Source of the DNA: Phorcus lineatus
Lineage: Eukaryota > Mollusca > Gastropoda > Trochida > Trochidae
DNA length: 64,000 bases
NCBI GenBank assembly: GCA_921293015.1
Contig: OV121097.1
Coordinates: forward strand, 16,243,924 to 16,307,923
Direction: 5' to 3'
Position 1 is the first letter of the stretch. Each line of letters begins with the position of its first letter. The notes under the pieces were generated by a model, which worked only from the letters and a program-made list of their open reading frames with translations, searched no databases and was not told where the DNA came from. The translations under genes and the position numbers were made by a program. This document shows positions 10,739 through 22,615 of this stretch, one piece after another.

Positions 10739-13436
10739 GTACATGAAGTTGTGATTCAGTACATTGCGAAAGACAAGCTCCAAACAGGAAGTGTACTTAA
10801 AAAGTTCAGTCAAGCATAGCCACCGTTGTTGGGTCGACCAAAACTTGAAGAATTTTAATAATTCCATATTGAGTATGTGTTGTAATTTTATCAATCTTGA
10901 ATGAATCATTGATGTCGTTATGCTACTAAAAGTTGGTTTAAAATAGATATTCTTAATATTCAAGATTTATATATGTTGTATTTCACGATATTTAAGATCA
11001 TATTCAGTATTCGATTATATTTTTCCGGAAATCCAAGACATAACCCTTTTACAACAATCAGACTGGGTTAAAACGAATCAACTTTATGAAAAATAGGTGC
11101 CCATTATTAAATCTCAACGCATTCAAATTAAATATTTCTATAATTAGACTTATTGGATTTTCACGCCTTTCACCGGATGGTACCCAGCGACATGTATACG
11201 TGTAATTAATGGTGGATCTCTCACAACATTATAAAGTTCTAAACGTTTTTGATAGAAATCCTATCCAAGAAGCCGTGTCCAGGGATTTTCACACTCCAAA
11301 GTGGATATTACGACTGAGAAGAAAAGTTGATATCATGAGGCCGTTAAATATTGTAAAATATTGTATTTCTAAATTATTTCGGTAATGCTATTGTCTCTAC
11401 TTTGCAGTTGAACTAGCTTACAAATACAGAGAAAAACATTCAGTTCCAGTAACAGCTTACTTCTAACACGCCACTCACTGGGCTGGCTTGGAGTCATGAT
11501 TTGATGATTTTTTTCAAAGATTTCGGTATATATATAAATTATTTCGGTGACGCTATTATATTATCCCTACTTTGCTGCTGAATTAGCTTACAAATAGAGA
11601 GAAAAACAAGTAGCTCGATCGGCTTTCAGCTGACCCCTAACACGTCACACGCTGCGCTGGCTTGGAGTCATTATTTAATCATTTTGTCAAGGCTTTCCCA
11701 GTCTGATAAGACGGTATCCTAAAGCGGGCCGGGTGTCAAGGTAGTCGAATAAAGGTGTATATTTTCTCATTTTTGGCTCTTTTGATTGGTAAATGTGAAA
11801 GGAATACAGATTTAAAATTTCGATAATCAAAATTATGCATTAGGCCTTATCTTTAAAATAAGTAAAATAAAACTTAAATCCACCGAGCTGTAAAACGCAA
11901 TCAATCTATAGCATATCAGAAAATGTTAAATGACAGTAGCACATTTGTTGGAAGAATAAAGTTTCTCAAAAAATAAAAACAGATATTTCCAATTACAAGA
12001 CAAATTGTTAAAAACAAATAATTAGTTTAAAGGGACACTGAATATGTTAGTGTTTCTAATACAACATTTTTCAAAAACGCCTAAACATTATATCAATTGG
12101 TAGATAATTGTTTCAACTACAACATGATATGTAAGAAATAGTTTATTTTCCACGACATGTCGGTGTAATTATATTTCACTCTGACGAGTTGCGCGCTACT
12201 GTATTATGATGTCATTACGCGGATTTTCCATTCCTGTGTACATATATGTACGTAGCTCGGATTTTAGAGATAACAAATAAACAAATACAATTTATTTTCT
12301 TAAAATATAATAAACACTTGAAATTCGTGAAAAGAAATAACCATAACATTTTTTACACAAAAAGGTGACCAAAACTTGCAAAACAAAAAAAGATAGTGTT
12401 GTTGTTGATTATATAAACATATTCACAGTACATATGCAAAAAGATCCTTGTTTCTTGTCAGACAGAAAAATTATAAGTGATTCAATTGGCACATAATTGG
12501 CTTATGCTATTTATCTCGCCTTGCTCTATGGAAATAAAAAAGTTTAAAAGACCTCGCCGTAACTTGATCTTAATGTATTCAATTGAAAACAACGTATATA
12601 ATGGGCGCGCTCAAAAAAAAAATCAAGTAATCTGCCCATATTTAAAGGAATCAAACTCAGAGTTAAGCGAGTTTGACTTTCAAATAAATCATATATTTGT
12701 TTCGCCTAGTCTATCGTCGTTTTAACTGTATCCTGCTTCTCTTTTCGTCCCCACGTGGTTAACTTTGTATTAAGGATGGGAGCCAACTACAACCACAATG
12801 CTTTGCGTAAAAAATAATAAAGTCGTTCTATTTATGGACACGGCTTATTTTGGGTTGAAACAATTGGGGCAAAATTATGTCAAGATCTTTCAACGAGATG
12901 GAATTTTGGCACTATTTTCTAATTTGTATCAACATACTCTGTGGCCCTTTAAGACTGAACGTATTATGCCTACATTTGAAATGAACACCTTCTAACTTTC
13001 AAATTTCCAAGCTTGTTACATTTTTTTTTTTAAATCCCTAATTTTGTACTGTCAAACAGCTGGAGTTTTTTAAGGAAAACATAACAATTTTAAGGAAAAC
13101 ATAACAATAGACACAATGCCTTGTACGTTTCTAAATAAAGCAAAGTCTTTCTGTTTCTTTCACCTGTGGATATTGTTTCGTGCTAGCGTTTACTTTCTTA
13201 TAAGTAGCACATATTTTTAAACCAGTCATGTTTTGAAGGACTTTTGCAGTTGGATGTAATTTCAGCAGGATTGCAGACAATTCACGCAACTGCAGTCACA
13301 TCAATCAGAAAGATCAGCCAATTGAAACCGTTACAATTTTAACATCGAGCAAGGCTGACCACTTAAACCATCGTTGCATATTAGCTGCTGTTTATGTAAA
13401 AGGAGGAACATCAGAATAGATCTTAATGCAAGGACA
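10739..13436. other. Intergenic region between the gypsy element and gene B
   Basis: No gene is supported. It contains two direct copies of about 150 bp (near 11370-11515 and 11540-11690) sharing AAATTATTTCGGT, TAGCTTACAAATA and GGCTTGGAGTCAT. A small 20-bp tandem pair TTTTAAGGAAAACATAACAA lies near 13068-13107. The B promoter should lie near 13.2-13.4 kb, but no convincing TATA or initiator was picked out. Confidence 0.5.
11370..11690. repeat. Two diverged direct repeats of about 150 bp
   Basis: Copies at about 11370-11515 and 11540-11690 share several blocks in the same order (TTATTTCGGT..ACGCTATT, GAATTAGCTTACAAATA, GAGAAAAAC, CTGGCTTGGAGTCAT). No ORF. The function is unknown; it is probably a tandemly duplicated element fragment. 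Confidence 0.6.
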
Positions 13437-13459
13437 ATGTTTGTAGCTGACTTCTTCAG
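13437..13459 (+). CDS. Gene B predicted first coding exon
   Basis: ATG at 13437, seven codons (MFVADFF) plus two bases, then donor GTAAGT at 13460. Exon 2 begins after TTTTCAG at 16228 with one base that completes the codon. The joined N-terminus is hydrophobic (LVFTTVVLLQ) and ends before the first conserved temptin residues, as a signal peptide should. Support is phase plus peptide quality; transcript data would settle it. Confidence 0.6.
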
Positions 13460-14314
13460 GTAAGTCATATCTGGATTATCTTTAAAACTTAAAACTTACT
13501 AAAAAGACTTGTCACACCTGTCCTCAAACGCGAGAAAGGGACTATATCGGATATGTATAGGCTGGGGTTTGTGCAAAATTAAAGTTTTTTTCTTGTTCTT
13601 TATAGGGATTTTTATGTTCACTGTGGAGACTAATTTTTTTTATCAATCAAAGTTTATATAAAAGAGAGTTTCCAAAACATAAGGTGTTTCCCTCCGATTG
13701 ACCACTGACCAAAAGGTACTCCTCTTTTGCTCTCGATACAAGGTTATGAACGTTATTATGAAAAATAGATATATTACTTCATTTACCTGAGCTGATAGAA
13801 TGACTTTGACGAATCTCTACACAAAAAGGACAACCTTAGCTATGAATATTATTGGCAGGTGTTATAGATTTAATATTAATAACTGCTTCATATGTGGTGT
13901 GTCATATCCGTGCTAAAGGAACCAAGGAAGTGTAATAATGTGTTGAAGACTTGTGAGACGATTCATGTATGTCTTAACAATCTACTTTATTTGCTTCCAG
14001 GTAAGTATGATTGTTAACATTCGACCGTACATGACATCAAGAATAGGAAACAATGATTACTTATATGATTTTTGGTACGCAAATAGTTGACATTTATGTT
14101 TGAAAATTATTCATCATAACTGCATCATTTCAGCCAGTTTCAGGACAATTGCACAACTCGTGCGGTTTGATGTTATGAGGGGAAATCAATAAGTTCGTAG
14201 AAGTGAGTATTTTTACACCCCTAAAAATCATCGTTGATGTCATTATCAAGGTGGGCCAAACCGATTATTAGTTAAAATTTACGTCCTGTTGAACTCGGGT
14301 ACTCAACTGTAACC

Positions 14315-14960
14315 ATGGAAAGATCTAAAACTGAAGCTGCGTCGGGTTATCAAATTTCTCACGAAAGAAGGGGCGAATGACACCAAAATACATAAACGTA
14401 TGACCAATGTTTAGGGGCAAGAACCCCTCAATATTCTACAGTTGCAAAATGGTTAGCTGGTTTAAGCGGCTTCGCAGCTCCTTGGATGATGACCAAGGGT
14501 CAGGAAAGCTTGTTGAAGCCATTTCAGATGAAATGGTGGCACGGGTCCAGGGCTTATAGGGGTTGCAGAAGATAAAACGTGGATTCATCACTTTGATCCT
14601 GAACACCAAGCAAGAATCCATGCAATGGTAGCATAAGCATTCTCCTTCACCTAAGAAGTTCAGAACTTCTGCTGTCAAGGTCATGGCGACGATTTTCTGG
14701 GATTCAAAACCACCTAAAACTAAATAACAGGAGCCGTAGGAAGCAATTGAGAGTGGCGATGCATGACAATGTTTCAGTGCACAAAATTCGTATTGCACAG
14801 GCTGCAGTTAAACGATGTTGGTTTGAACAAATCCAAATCCGGCCTTAAGTAACTTCTATCTGGTTCATAGTTTGAAAGCACACTTGGGTGGTTAAAGATT
14901 TTGTGATGATGATGAACTGAGAGACTTTTAACGCAAGGGCATAGACCGTCTCAAAGGCAA
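14315..14960 (+). pseudogene. mariner-family transposase relic
   Basis: Broken frames read, in order: a helix-turn-helix start (RVIKFLTKEGANDTK), ARTPQYSTVAKWLA, a segment with EAISDEMVARVQ, TWIHHFDPE, a shifted part with KFRTSAVKVMATIFWDSK, then RIAQAAVKRCWFEQI, LKAHLGG and FCDDDEL. This is the order of mariner/Tc1 (IS630 superfamily) transposases. Several stops and shifts make it inactive. Terminal inverted repeats were not identified. It lies in intron 1 of gene B. Confidence 0.85.
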
Positions 14961-16924
14961 AGGGTCAAAGTGCATCCAGGGGAAGGGAGATTATTGACAA
15001 AAATCAATATCACAACTATTCGCTTCCGTGTCATATCCAGTTCTATGTATCGTTTAGAGAGGGCAGTTTAAAACAGGGACATTTAACTATTACGTGGGCG
15101 TCGTGATCTGCTGAAATTTCAAATTTTACAAGTCCATTTTTTACTTTGGTCGAACATCTCATTACCGACGATCGTAGATATCGCATATAATCTTAATCTT
15201 AAACTATGGAACTAACTTCTAAAGAAGTGAAAATCTGAAAAAGATGAGCCCTCTTGTTTCATCATTTCTCCCCAAAAGGCTGCACAAAATACCCTGCATC
15301 GTAACCAGTGTTGGACGGTTGTTAGACAAAACATACAGAATCCTGAATAGTCTTCATAAGTGTAATAAGCAACGTTGTATGTTTCTGAGCATTCAGTCTT
15401 TTCTAAGACTGAAGTTCCTTTGACTGTGCGATGCGCATCAGACAGAAATTGTATTGTAGGAAATTGCTGTATTGTCATATCTACATAGAAGAAACATTCG
15501 CGTCCTTTACAACAGATGTATTTCAACTTTTAAGAATTTGTTATCTATGAAATCGAGAAAATGGGTTTTATTCTCTCCTTACCTGATGTGATGTTTTATA
15601 GCTGCAAAGACCTGCAAAACTATTATAGACCGTCGAAACTCATTACTCTATCATACTTTATCGGTAATTTTGTTTTAAATGATTTAAGACTTCTTGTAGG
15701 ATATCAATCCTTTTGTTCATATTCGGTGAAAGCAATTCTATGTATTTATCAGTGTAGTATTTCCATTTAAACTTCATATTTTATCTTCACCTTGTGTTTC
15801 ATATTTCATCTTGTATGGTTTCTTAATAGTGTGATTACTTTAGATTGTTTATATTCTCTTATAACCATTCTTTACAGGGTTTCTCTTCGGTTTTTTTTAT
15901 ATATTATCTATTTAATGTAATTTTATTGACATGAGGAGGTGTGACTCAAATAAAGAATCTGTCTGTCCGTTTAGATTATTTAGCATGCTTTGCAAATTTT
16001 GAGGATTTTTCCAAAGATCCGCGAAATATGATCCACTTGAAACAGTGACAACGTGTAAAGAAATAACTTGATTAGTTGCTATCGGGAAGAATGTTGATAA
16101 TGACAAGGAGTAATTTGATAACAACTTCCTCATTCATTGTATGTGCCGTGTTGACACAGATTCTTGTGTCGTTCCGAATTCCCAAATTCATATTACACAA
16201 TGGTTTAAGGTTTTTAATTCATTTTCAGACTGGTATTTACAACAGTGGTTTTGCTGCAGTCATCCTCTGGCTATTCCCACTTCCCTAGTAAGATCCCAAA
16301 CGGAGGAAAGGTGCCAAATTCTTGTAAACCGGAAGAGCTTTGGCCGGGCGTTGGACACAAACTGCAGGCCGGAAATGGCGCACGCAACCCCTTTGGTCTA
16401 GACTTTGCTGCATCTGGGAAGGTTTGTGTGTCAAAAATTAAAACTTAATTGATTCGGTTTATGTCAAAAGCAGATGTTGTGTGCAAATAAGAATTGAAAA
16501 GATGAACGTCAAAACCTTGTTAAAAATTTATGTCTTTAACATTTTCACCATGTAAATATTCATATTTCTATCATCAGAAAAAAGACGAACTTAAAAGGGC
16601 CAAGAACAAGATCAGGGCTGAATTAGGAACGTAAAAATATTTAAAGGACTTTGAATTACGATTTAATTATTGTCTTTGCTAATTGCATCTTTAGACGGTA
16701 ACGGTTTATGTTTTTAAATGTTTTTTACTCAGTTTAAAAGCTTCGAATCTGCATCTCCGAAACGAAGATATGTCATATTCAATATTCACGTTTTATAATG
16801 ATCAGATGTGGACCACCGAACTATGCCAGATGGACTCGGACGGAGATGGACGCCACAATGGATTCGAACTCGGAGACCCCAACTGTACCTGGACACCTGG
16901 AAATGAACTGTCTACTGGCCTAAC

Positions 16925-17140
16925 TATAAGCCATCCAGGTACAAATAAAAGACATATTATTGATTCCCATTCACCTTGCCATCAACCACACCAATGCTCA
17001 TCCAGGTTTTAAAGACGCAAAATGGCAATTCACTACGTCCTTGCTATTAACCTCACCATCACTCGTCCAGGTTACACAAACAAACAATGATAATTCACTG
17101 TGTCCTTGCCATCAACCCCACGACTACCAATTCAGGTAGA
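16925..17140 (+). repeat. About 65-bp tandem repeat seeded at the exon 3 splice donor of gene B
   Basis: The exon 3 end reads CATCCAG|GT (GT at 16939). Similar TCCAGGT or TTCAGGT junctions recur with GT at 17006, 17071 and 17136, spaced 67, 65 and 65 bp. Each unit also shares CACTNNGTCCTTGCCATCAACC. More diverged units, including CACCCAGGTCGACAAATTAA and TCATCCAGGTCGACCTGAAA, continue to about 17900. Confidence 0.7.
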
Positions 17141-17631
17141 CGTAAAACCTTAACAAATAAAATTCTATAACATATTTGTACTTATGAAATTACCTGAACA
17201 GTTACCACCCTGGTTTACAATAAAATATTTAAAATATGATACATATCGTCGTTTGGCCATTCCCACTATGAGCGATGATATACATGTATCACAAACTTAT
17301 AATATTATTATTTAAAGCGTCAAACTCAATAAAATTAATCTAGTTAGTCAAAATAACACACAATTACAAATAATTATATTATTAAACATCGAACTCACCA
17401 ATATTCATCTAGTTACACAAAATAACACACAATTAAAAATAATAATATTATTAGCGTCAGACTCAGCAATATTCTAGTTGAAAAAGAAACGCAAAGTTCT
17501 TATTTGTAAAATCATTTAAAATCATCTATATTCAACCAGATAAACATGATCATATTTTAAAATGCTCTTTGTCGTTGAAGTCACCATTTCCACCCAGGTC
17601 GACAAATTAACACAAATATAGATATGATTAT

Positions 17632-17735
17632 TACCGTATTTCCTCGAATACAACCCCAGGGTTCTCTTTCACTCAGCACCCCCTTACCCCCGGGTTATGT
17701 TCGAGACCCGGGGTGTAACCGAGGAAATACGGCAA
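17632..17735. mobile_element. Palindromic MITE-like element
   Basis: TACCGTATTTCCTCGAATAC at 17632 is the inverted complement of the right end GTAACCGAGGAAATACGGCA, apart from a few mismatches. The inner part (GGGTTATGTTCGAGACCCGG) is also self-complementary. A half copy lies at about 18210-18290, ending CGAGGAAATACGGTA. It lies in gene B intron 3. Confidence 0.7.
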
Positions 17736-18209
17736 CCATGAGTTAAATTCTACTACATGTTGATAACTAAATATCCAATACTATTCACCTAGGAAGACAT
17801 AAAACACAAAATTCATAACGTCCTATCGCGAAAACGCCTCGTTTTTCATCCAGGTCGACCTGAAACACAAACTCACAATTCAAAAACTCTTCTGACACCA
17901 AGTCATCATCATCTTGCATTTCAATTTTTTGTAAAGGTAGTTTTCCTTATAAACGCAATCGTTTTGAGTTCTTATATAGATTACCATTCTGTGGTCGTCT
18001 CACTGACAGATATCGAATTGAGATACCGTTTTTCCTCAAAATCTATTGCAAGAGTGAGAAAGTGTGTGTGTGTGTGGGGTGCTTTTATTACGTTATATAT
18101 GATTTACTATAAAATCAATTTTTCTAATTATTTTTCTTGACTTGAATCTAAAATTGATTCTCAAAAGGACCCACTGAGACCCCCCCCCCCCCCCCCCCCT
18201 CCCTTGGAT

Positions 18210-18290
18210 CCGACACTGATTTCACTCAGCACCCACTTAACCCACCGGGTTATCTTCGAGGCCCGGGTTGTATTCGAGGAAATACGGTAT
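18210..18290. repeat. Second, left-truncated copy of the CCGTATTTCCTCG palindrome
   Basis: It shares TTTCACTCAGCACCC, CCGGGTTAT, TTCGAG and CGAGGAAATACGGTA with 17632-17735 but lacks the left arm. A poly-C run of about 20 bases (18181-18200) sits next to it. Confidence 0.65.
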
Positions 18291-19202
18291 CTATATGTGT
18301 CATCATCAGGAAACTTTTTTATGATATCATTAGTCCTTGTGTTATAGTTGAAGTTTGTTGTAGATTGTCACTCGCGCTTAGTACCGCATCGAAGAAGATT
18401 CAGGCCAATATACATTAACATGAATATTTACATGGCATGACATTCAAGTCTTTGGTAAGTTGAGAGCACATGTCTTCTCTATTCCACCATGACCATTTTG
18501 ATTATCAACTCATTGCACAAGCGAAACGCACTTTAAAAGGTCCTGACTTCAAGAACAGAAACGTACATTCCGTATTGGGGAATGTTCGTCTAATAATCGA
18601 AAATGAATAAAATCCGTACTAGGATCAACTTAATGCCGCATGTTTACAAACCGTTTTGGTCAAATAACACAACACACCTGACAAATGTGAAATTTAACAC
18701 GGTTAGGTCCTTATGAAAAGAGATTTATACCGACTCTGAAGTTACCTGTCGGATAGTTGAGACGTCAATGTGTGTATTAATACATTGTAAAATGATTTCT
18801 GGTAAACAGAGCAACTTCAAACGTCAATTGATGCCTTGTGATTCAGACATAAAACCCGATAAGAATCGAGTATCAAGTCAATTCATGGAATAATCTGAAT
18901 TAATATATCTACCTCGGATAACTGGAGCAGTTATTTAAAAAATACTGAACTTAGTGAAATCATCTGTGAATTGAATCGAAAAACAGAAAATCGACAATTG
19001 ATCACCATCAAGTAATATTTCAGGCATCTGCGAGCCGTGGAACGACCCCAAATGTTTGGCTCTGGACCAGGACTGGGTGATGGAAGCATGTCAACCTAAA
19101 GAGTTCGACTGTCCAGCTATAAACCAGCCAGGTACAAACTGATCAATTTCAAACGCAAGATGTTTGAAGTGCGTGTTGAAGGAAAATTTGTTCAACAAAG
19201 GC

Positions 19203-19350
19203 ATTCTCGCATTATGTTATCCATGCATGCGGTGTTTTCATAATCTTAAACTTCACAAGGATCAAGGTTTTGTTGCTAGGGGAACTTGTCGGAAGCCCGA
19301 GAAGGTTTCGTATTAGAACAGAGGTTGTATTGGAATAAAGATGGAGCTAC
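19203..19350. repeat. Truncated copy of the 9-bp-TSD inverted-repeat family
   Basis: It contains CATGCATGCGGTGTTTTCAT, GGAAGCCCGAGAAGGTTTCG and ACAGAGGTTGTATTGGAAT, in the same order as the right half of 34736-34967. The terminal GAGAGAATG is missing. It lies in gene B intron 4. Confidence 0.65.
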
Positions 19351-20131
19351 ATAATCCAATGATTGCTTATGGTCATTTGCATCAGCAGAGAGGTCAGGTT
19401 CAGTCAACACACACAGTAAAAATGAATACTGGTCAGTTGAATGTATAACAACAGGTCAGAAAGTGAGCTTTTAATCTAAAATGTAGTTTTAAAAATTCAC
19501 GGATGTGAACAGGTATTTGAGGGTCGTGATCATCAATTATAACTATCAAGAGAAATAACTACAACTTCCTTGTTAATTAGCGAAAGTCGTAAATTCGACA
19601 CATTGTACATCGTACAACATGATAGAGACCACGCCCATTCTTAATATTACGTTACTCTTTCCAAATCAATAAAATCACCCCTCGAAATTTTCATCATAAA
19701 TAGTTGTGTTCATTTAAACTGCCATTGATTCTCGTCACGAAACAATAACCAAATAGAACGGAATGACTCGAAAAGATAGAAATAGGTGTCTGGGAACGCT
19801 AAGTTTAATTCAGTTCTTTTAAGCGCTTGCTCAGGAACTCGAATTTGAATTTCAAATGAAACTTACCCTCGTCTGGCTACACACGCTAAAGTGTGAGCTT
19901 AAAACTGGATGCATTACAAAAGAGTGTTGAAGACGTGAATTGAGGTGGGTCCATCGACGTTGTAGCTTCGTTAGCTTATCAAAATCAAGGGCGGGTAATT
20001 TTAGTTCAGGTTTCCTTGTGAAAAGTCCTAGAGGTGATACGATGAAGAGCATCGAAACATCCATGGGAATCCGAAGATGAATAAAGCCTGCAGTTTATAC
20101 TATGACATAGCTTTTCATTCTTCCTCAACAG

Positions 20132-20205
20132 ATGTAAATGACATAGAGATTCGTCTGACAAGCACCCAAGTTCCCGCAAAGGAGACAACTTACATGTGTC
20201 AGATC
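20132..20205 (+). pseudogene. Gene B exon 5 remnant, Cu_H His-His motif missing
   Basis: It starts after CCTCAACAG with the usual phase-1 junction and reads VNDIEIRLTSTQVP...TTYMCQI, matching the first part of exon 5 in C, D and E. Similarity stops after TYMC. The following DYHLI...HH segment (about 110 nt in C and D) is absent before exon 6 at 20664, and the frame meets TGA near 20239. A donor GTCAGA within TGTCAG could rejoin the phase, but the product would still lack the two histidines. Confidence 0.75.
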
Positions 20206-21805
20206 TTGTGTGTCAAAAACCATAAGTTGTTATATTTTTGATTTTCAGGTCATTACTATTTACGAGAAAGTTGTTTTGCTTTCGAATTGTAACGACCTTA
20301 TGATTGACTGATGTCATTCCACAAAGAAAGTCAGGTTTAGCCATCATGATTCTGAATGTATAAACCGAACCAACGTGAAAGTAAAGCAATAAATATTGTA
20401 TGCATTACAAATACCACTAAAAAAACATTAACTTTTAACACTGACTAGAAACCTTAAAGTTGGTTAAACGGAAAATGTCGTTTTTCTTTTCCATCCATCA
20501 AAGATTGTATGTATTAGCCGGTGATTTGGAGTGGTGCGATTTACATCTTGCACAAAAAGTTGATAGGTCAAACGGAAAGGGCGTTTTGCCTTCGAATCCT
20601 TCAAAGATGGCATTTATTTCTAGTCGATTTAACTTTCATGTTGGTGTTCTTGTTTCAAAACAGATGCCCCAAAAACAAAGGATCCTTTTATTTGTGGGAT
20701 GGTTCCGAGTTCGAACTGCTCCAATATCATCAGTCTTTGGTCACCGGGTAGTTCGGGACAGTGCTTGCATCAAACCATGGGGTTCAAAGTTGGCGGACAT
20801 GGCTTCATGGAAGTAGCCTTGCAGGTAGTGGAATATCAACATATTTGGATGCAAATTTTTTTCTAAAGGAAGCTGTTAAAGTGTCCCATACCAAATGGTA
20901 TCGATGGTGTCATTTTGTTCAGAGGTATTGCCTGTTACGTTCATTTCGGACCGTGATAATATTTGTACTATATGTATGTCGAGGTTCCCTGATTAGATTT
21001 CCTAAGTAGTCACTTTTATACTCTAAAACATATCCTTGAGAGAAAATAATGAGATCAAAGGCTCCAATATTGTTTGGTAGCTGATAATATTCGGTGAAGG
21101 TTTATTAACTTAAAATGATAATTACCCATTTGATTTGCTTACGATTTACATATATACTCTAAAACCTGCACTTTGGAGTGAAGCAATGTATGTTTCGAAA
21201 GGTTTTGAGTTATTGAGGGAGAATATGGCTTTCCGTTTGCTTATAATATTTGGTAAATTTATATTCACGCCAATTTTCAACCATACGATATACCTACTTT
21301 CTCTGAAACAACCTTGAGGGAAACTGCATGCGTACAAAGATATCAAGTTCAGTCATTCATAGAAATGGGTTTGGCATTTGCTAATTTTGCTAAATGTATA
21401 TTAATAATATTAATCATATTATTGATTCGCTTAACGATTTTTGTAATATTCCGATTAAAGTGAATAATGCTGTTCGGTACAAGTTAAGACTGGTACTCGG
21501 AGTCCTAAGTTGACTGCCCAAATTTCGACGCTTTCGATTAAGACACATTTTTCATCAAATTATATTTTGATAACATATTGGGTATATAGATTAATATTTG
21601 ACCAAAACAATTAATCAAACTCCCTTATTTAAAAAAATGCCATGGCATTTTCCAGTGTCATGGAAATTTCCATGGTATTTAGGAATGCTTGAATATTGGC
21701 TAGGAATATTGGCTTGATTCTGAACTTTTTGTGTTGAATATAATACAAGATCAAAGGATATCAAACGTCTTCATTCGTAGAATTCCGACGTTTCGGTAAA
21801 TCTTT

Positions 21806-22257
21806 CAATCTCAACAAACAGAGGTAGCTCCGTCATAAATTCCTATACAACCTCTGTCTTAATACGAGGGTTTCTCGGGCTTCCGGAACCTCCCCTTACC
21901 GGCGCAATATTTGAACTTAAACTACCTGGCAATATTTCAGCCAATGAAAACACCGAATGCATGAAGGACATACTTGTTGTCACACAGGCGTATGCAATGA
22001 TGCAGTCGCAAAAGGAGGCGTATGTGTTCTGTTAAGAAGACTTTAAGTGCAGGGTGCATATTCGAATAAAGTTTAGGTTTTGGAAAGTTTACGGAAATAA
22101 CTAAAGCGATTTGAATGATAACTTTTGTAACGCTGTTTGCACAACCAACTTTGATTACATCCAATCAGCGTTCTACATTTGTAGATCAAGAATGGTGGTA
22201 TTAGGACAGAGGTTGTATTGGAATTAATGACGTAGCTACCTCTGTGGGGAGAGAATG
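21806..22257. mobile_element. Inverted-repeat (Mutator-like MITE?) element, long form
   Basis: 452 bp in gene B intron 6. The left end, CAATCTCAACAAACAGAGGT, and the right end, ACCTCTGTGGGGAGAGAATG, are inverted repeats that extend through AGCTCCGTCATAAATTCCTA. It is flanked by TAAATCTTT (21797-21805) and TAAATCCTT (22258-22266), a 9-bp duplication with one mismatch. No transposase frame. The long internal part is shared with 36413-36790. Confidence 0.75.
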
Positions 22258-22372
22258 TAAATCCTTATTCCAGAAGGGATATCCCAATTTTGTTGAAACA
22301 CCATAAAATCTTATACTTTACTTCTTTAATATGTTCTAGATTACTGATAATTCGTGTCCTCTTATGTTTCAG

Positions 22373-22615
22373 ATTCACTGGAACAATCCTATTCGTCGAA
22401 GTGATTATTCTGACCAATCAGGAATGGTTATGTATTTGACACCAAACTTCGAGACAGCGATGCTGGCGTCTTAACAACAGGTCAGAGATATTTGTGGATC
22501 CCTCCCAAGGAACGCAATGTTGTAAGGGAATCTATTTTCCCAATGGAGTGCAGCCAAGAGGCGGTCACAGGAAACATCTATGTCACAGCTGCGGTTAACC
22601 ACATGCACTATCTAG
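22373..22615 (+). pseudogene. Gene B exon 7 with one-base deletion
   Basis: It begins IHWNNP, which holds the third Cu_H histidine equivalent, and ends with NHMHYLG, the Cu_M His-x-His. Its length is 243 nt against 244 in C and D. The frame changes inside ACACCAAACTTCGAGACAGC near 22440-22455: upstream reads SGMVMYLTP, and downstream conserved residues (TGQRYLWIPP) appear only in the next frame. Confidence 0.8.

Noticed and set aside
16925-17480. CRISPR-like spaced repeats
   Set aside because: The units are degenerate, the whole unit repeats with no unique spacers, and the context is a eukaryotic intron.
20460-20660. Possible replacement for the missing half of gene B exon 5 (a frame reading CDLHLAQ)
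   Set aside because: Only a few residues resemble DYHLIA; there is no His-His motif, no matching donor, and the spacing is wrong.
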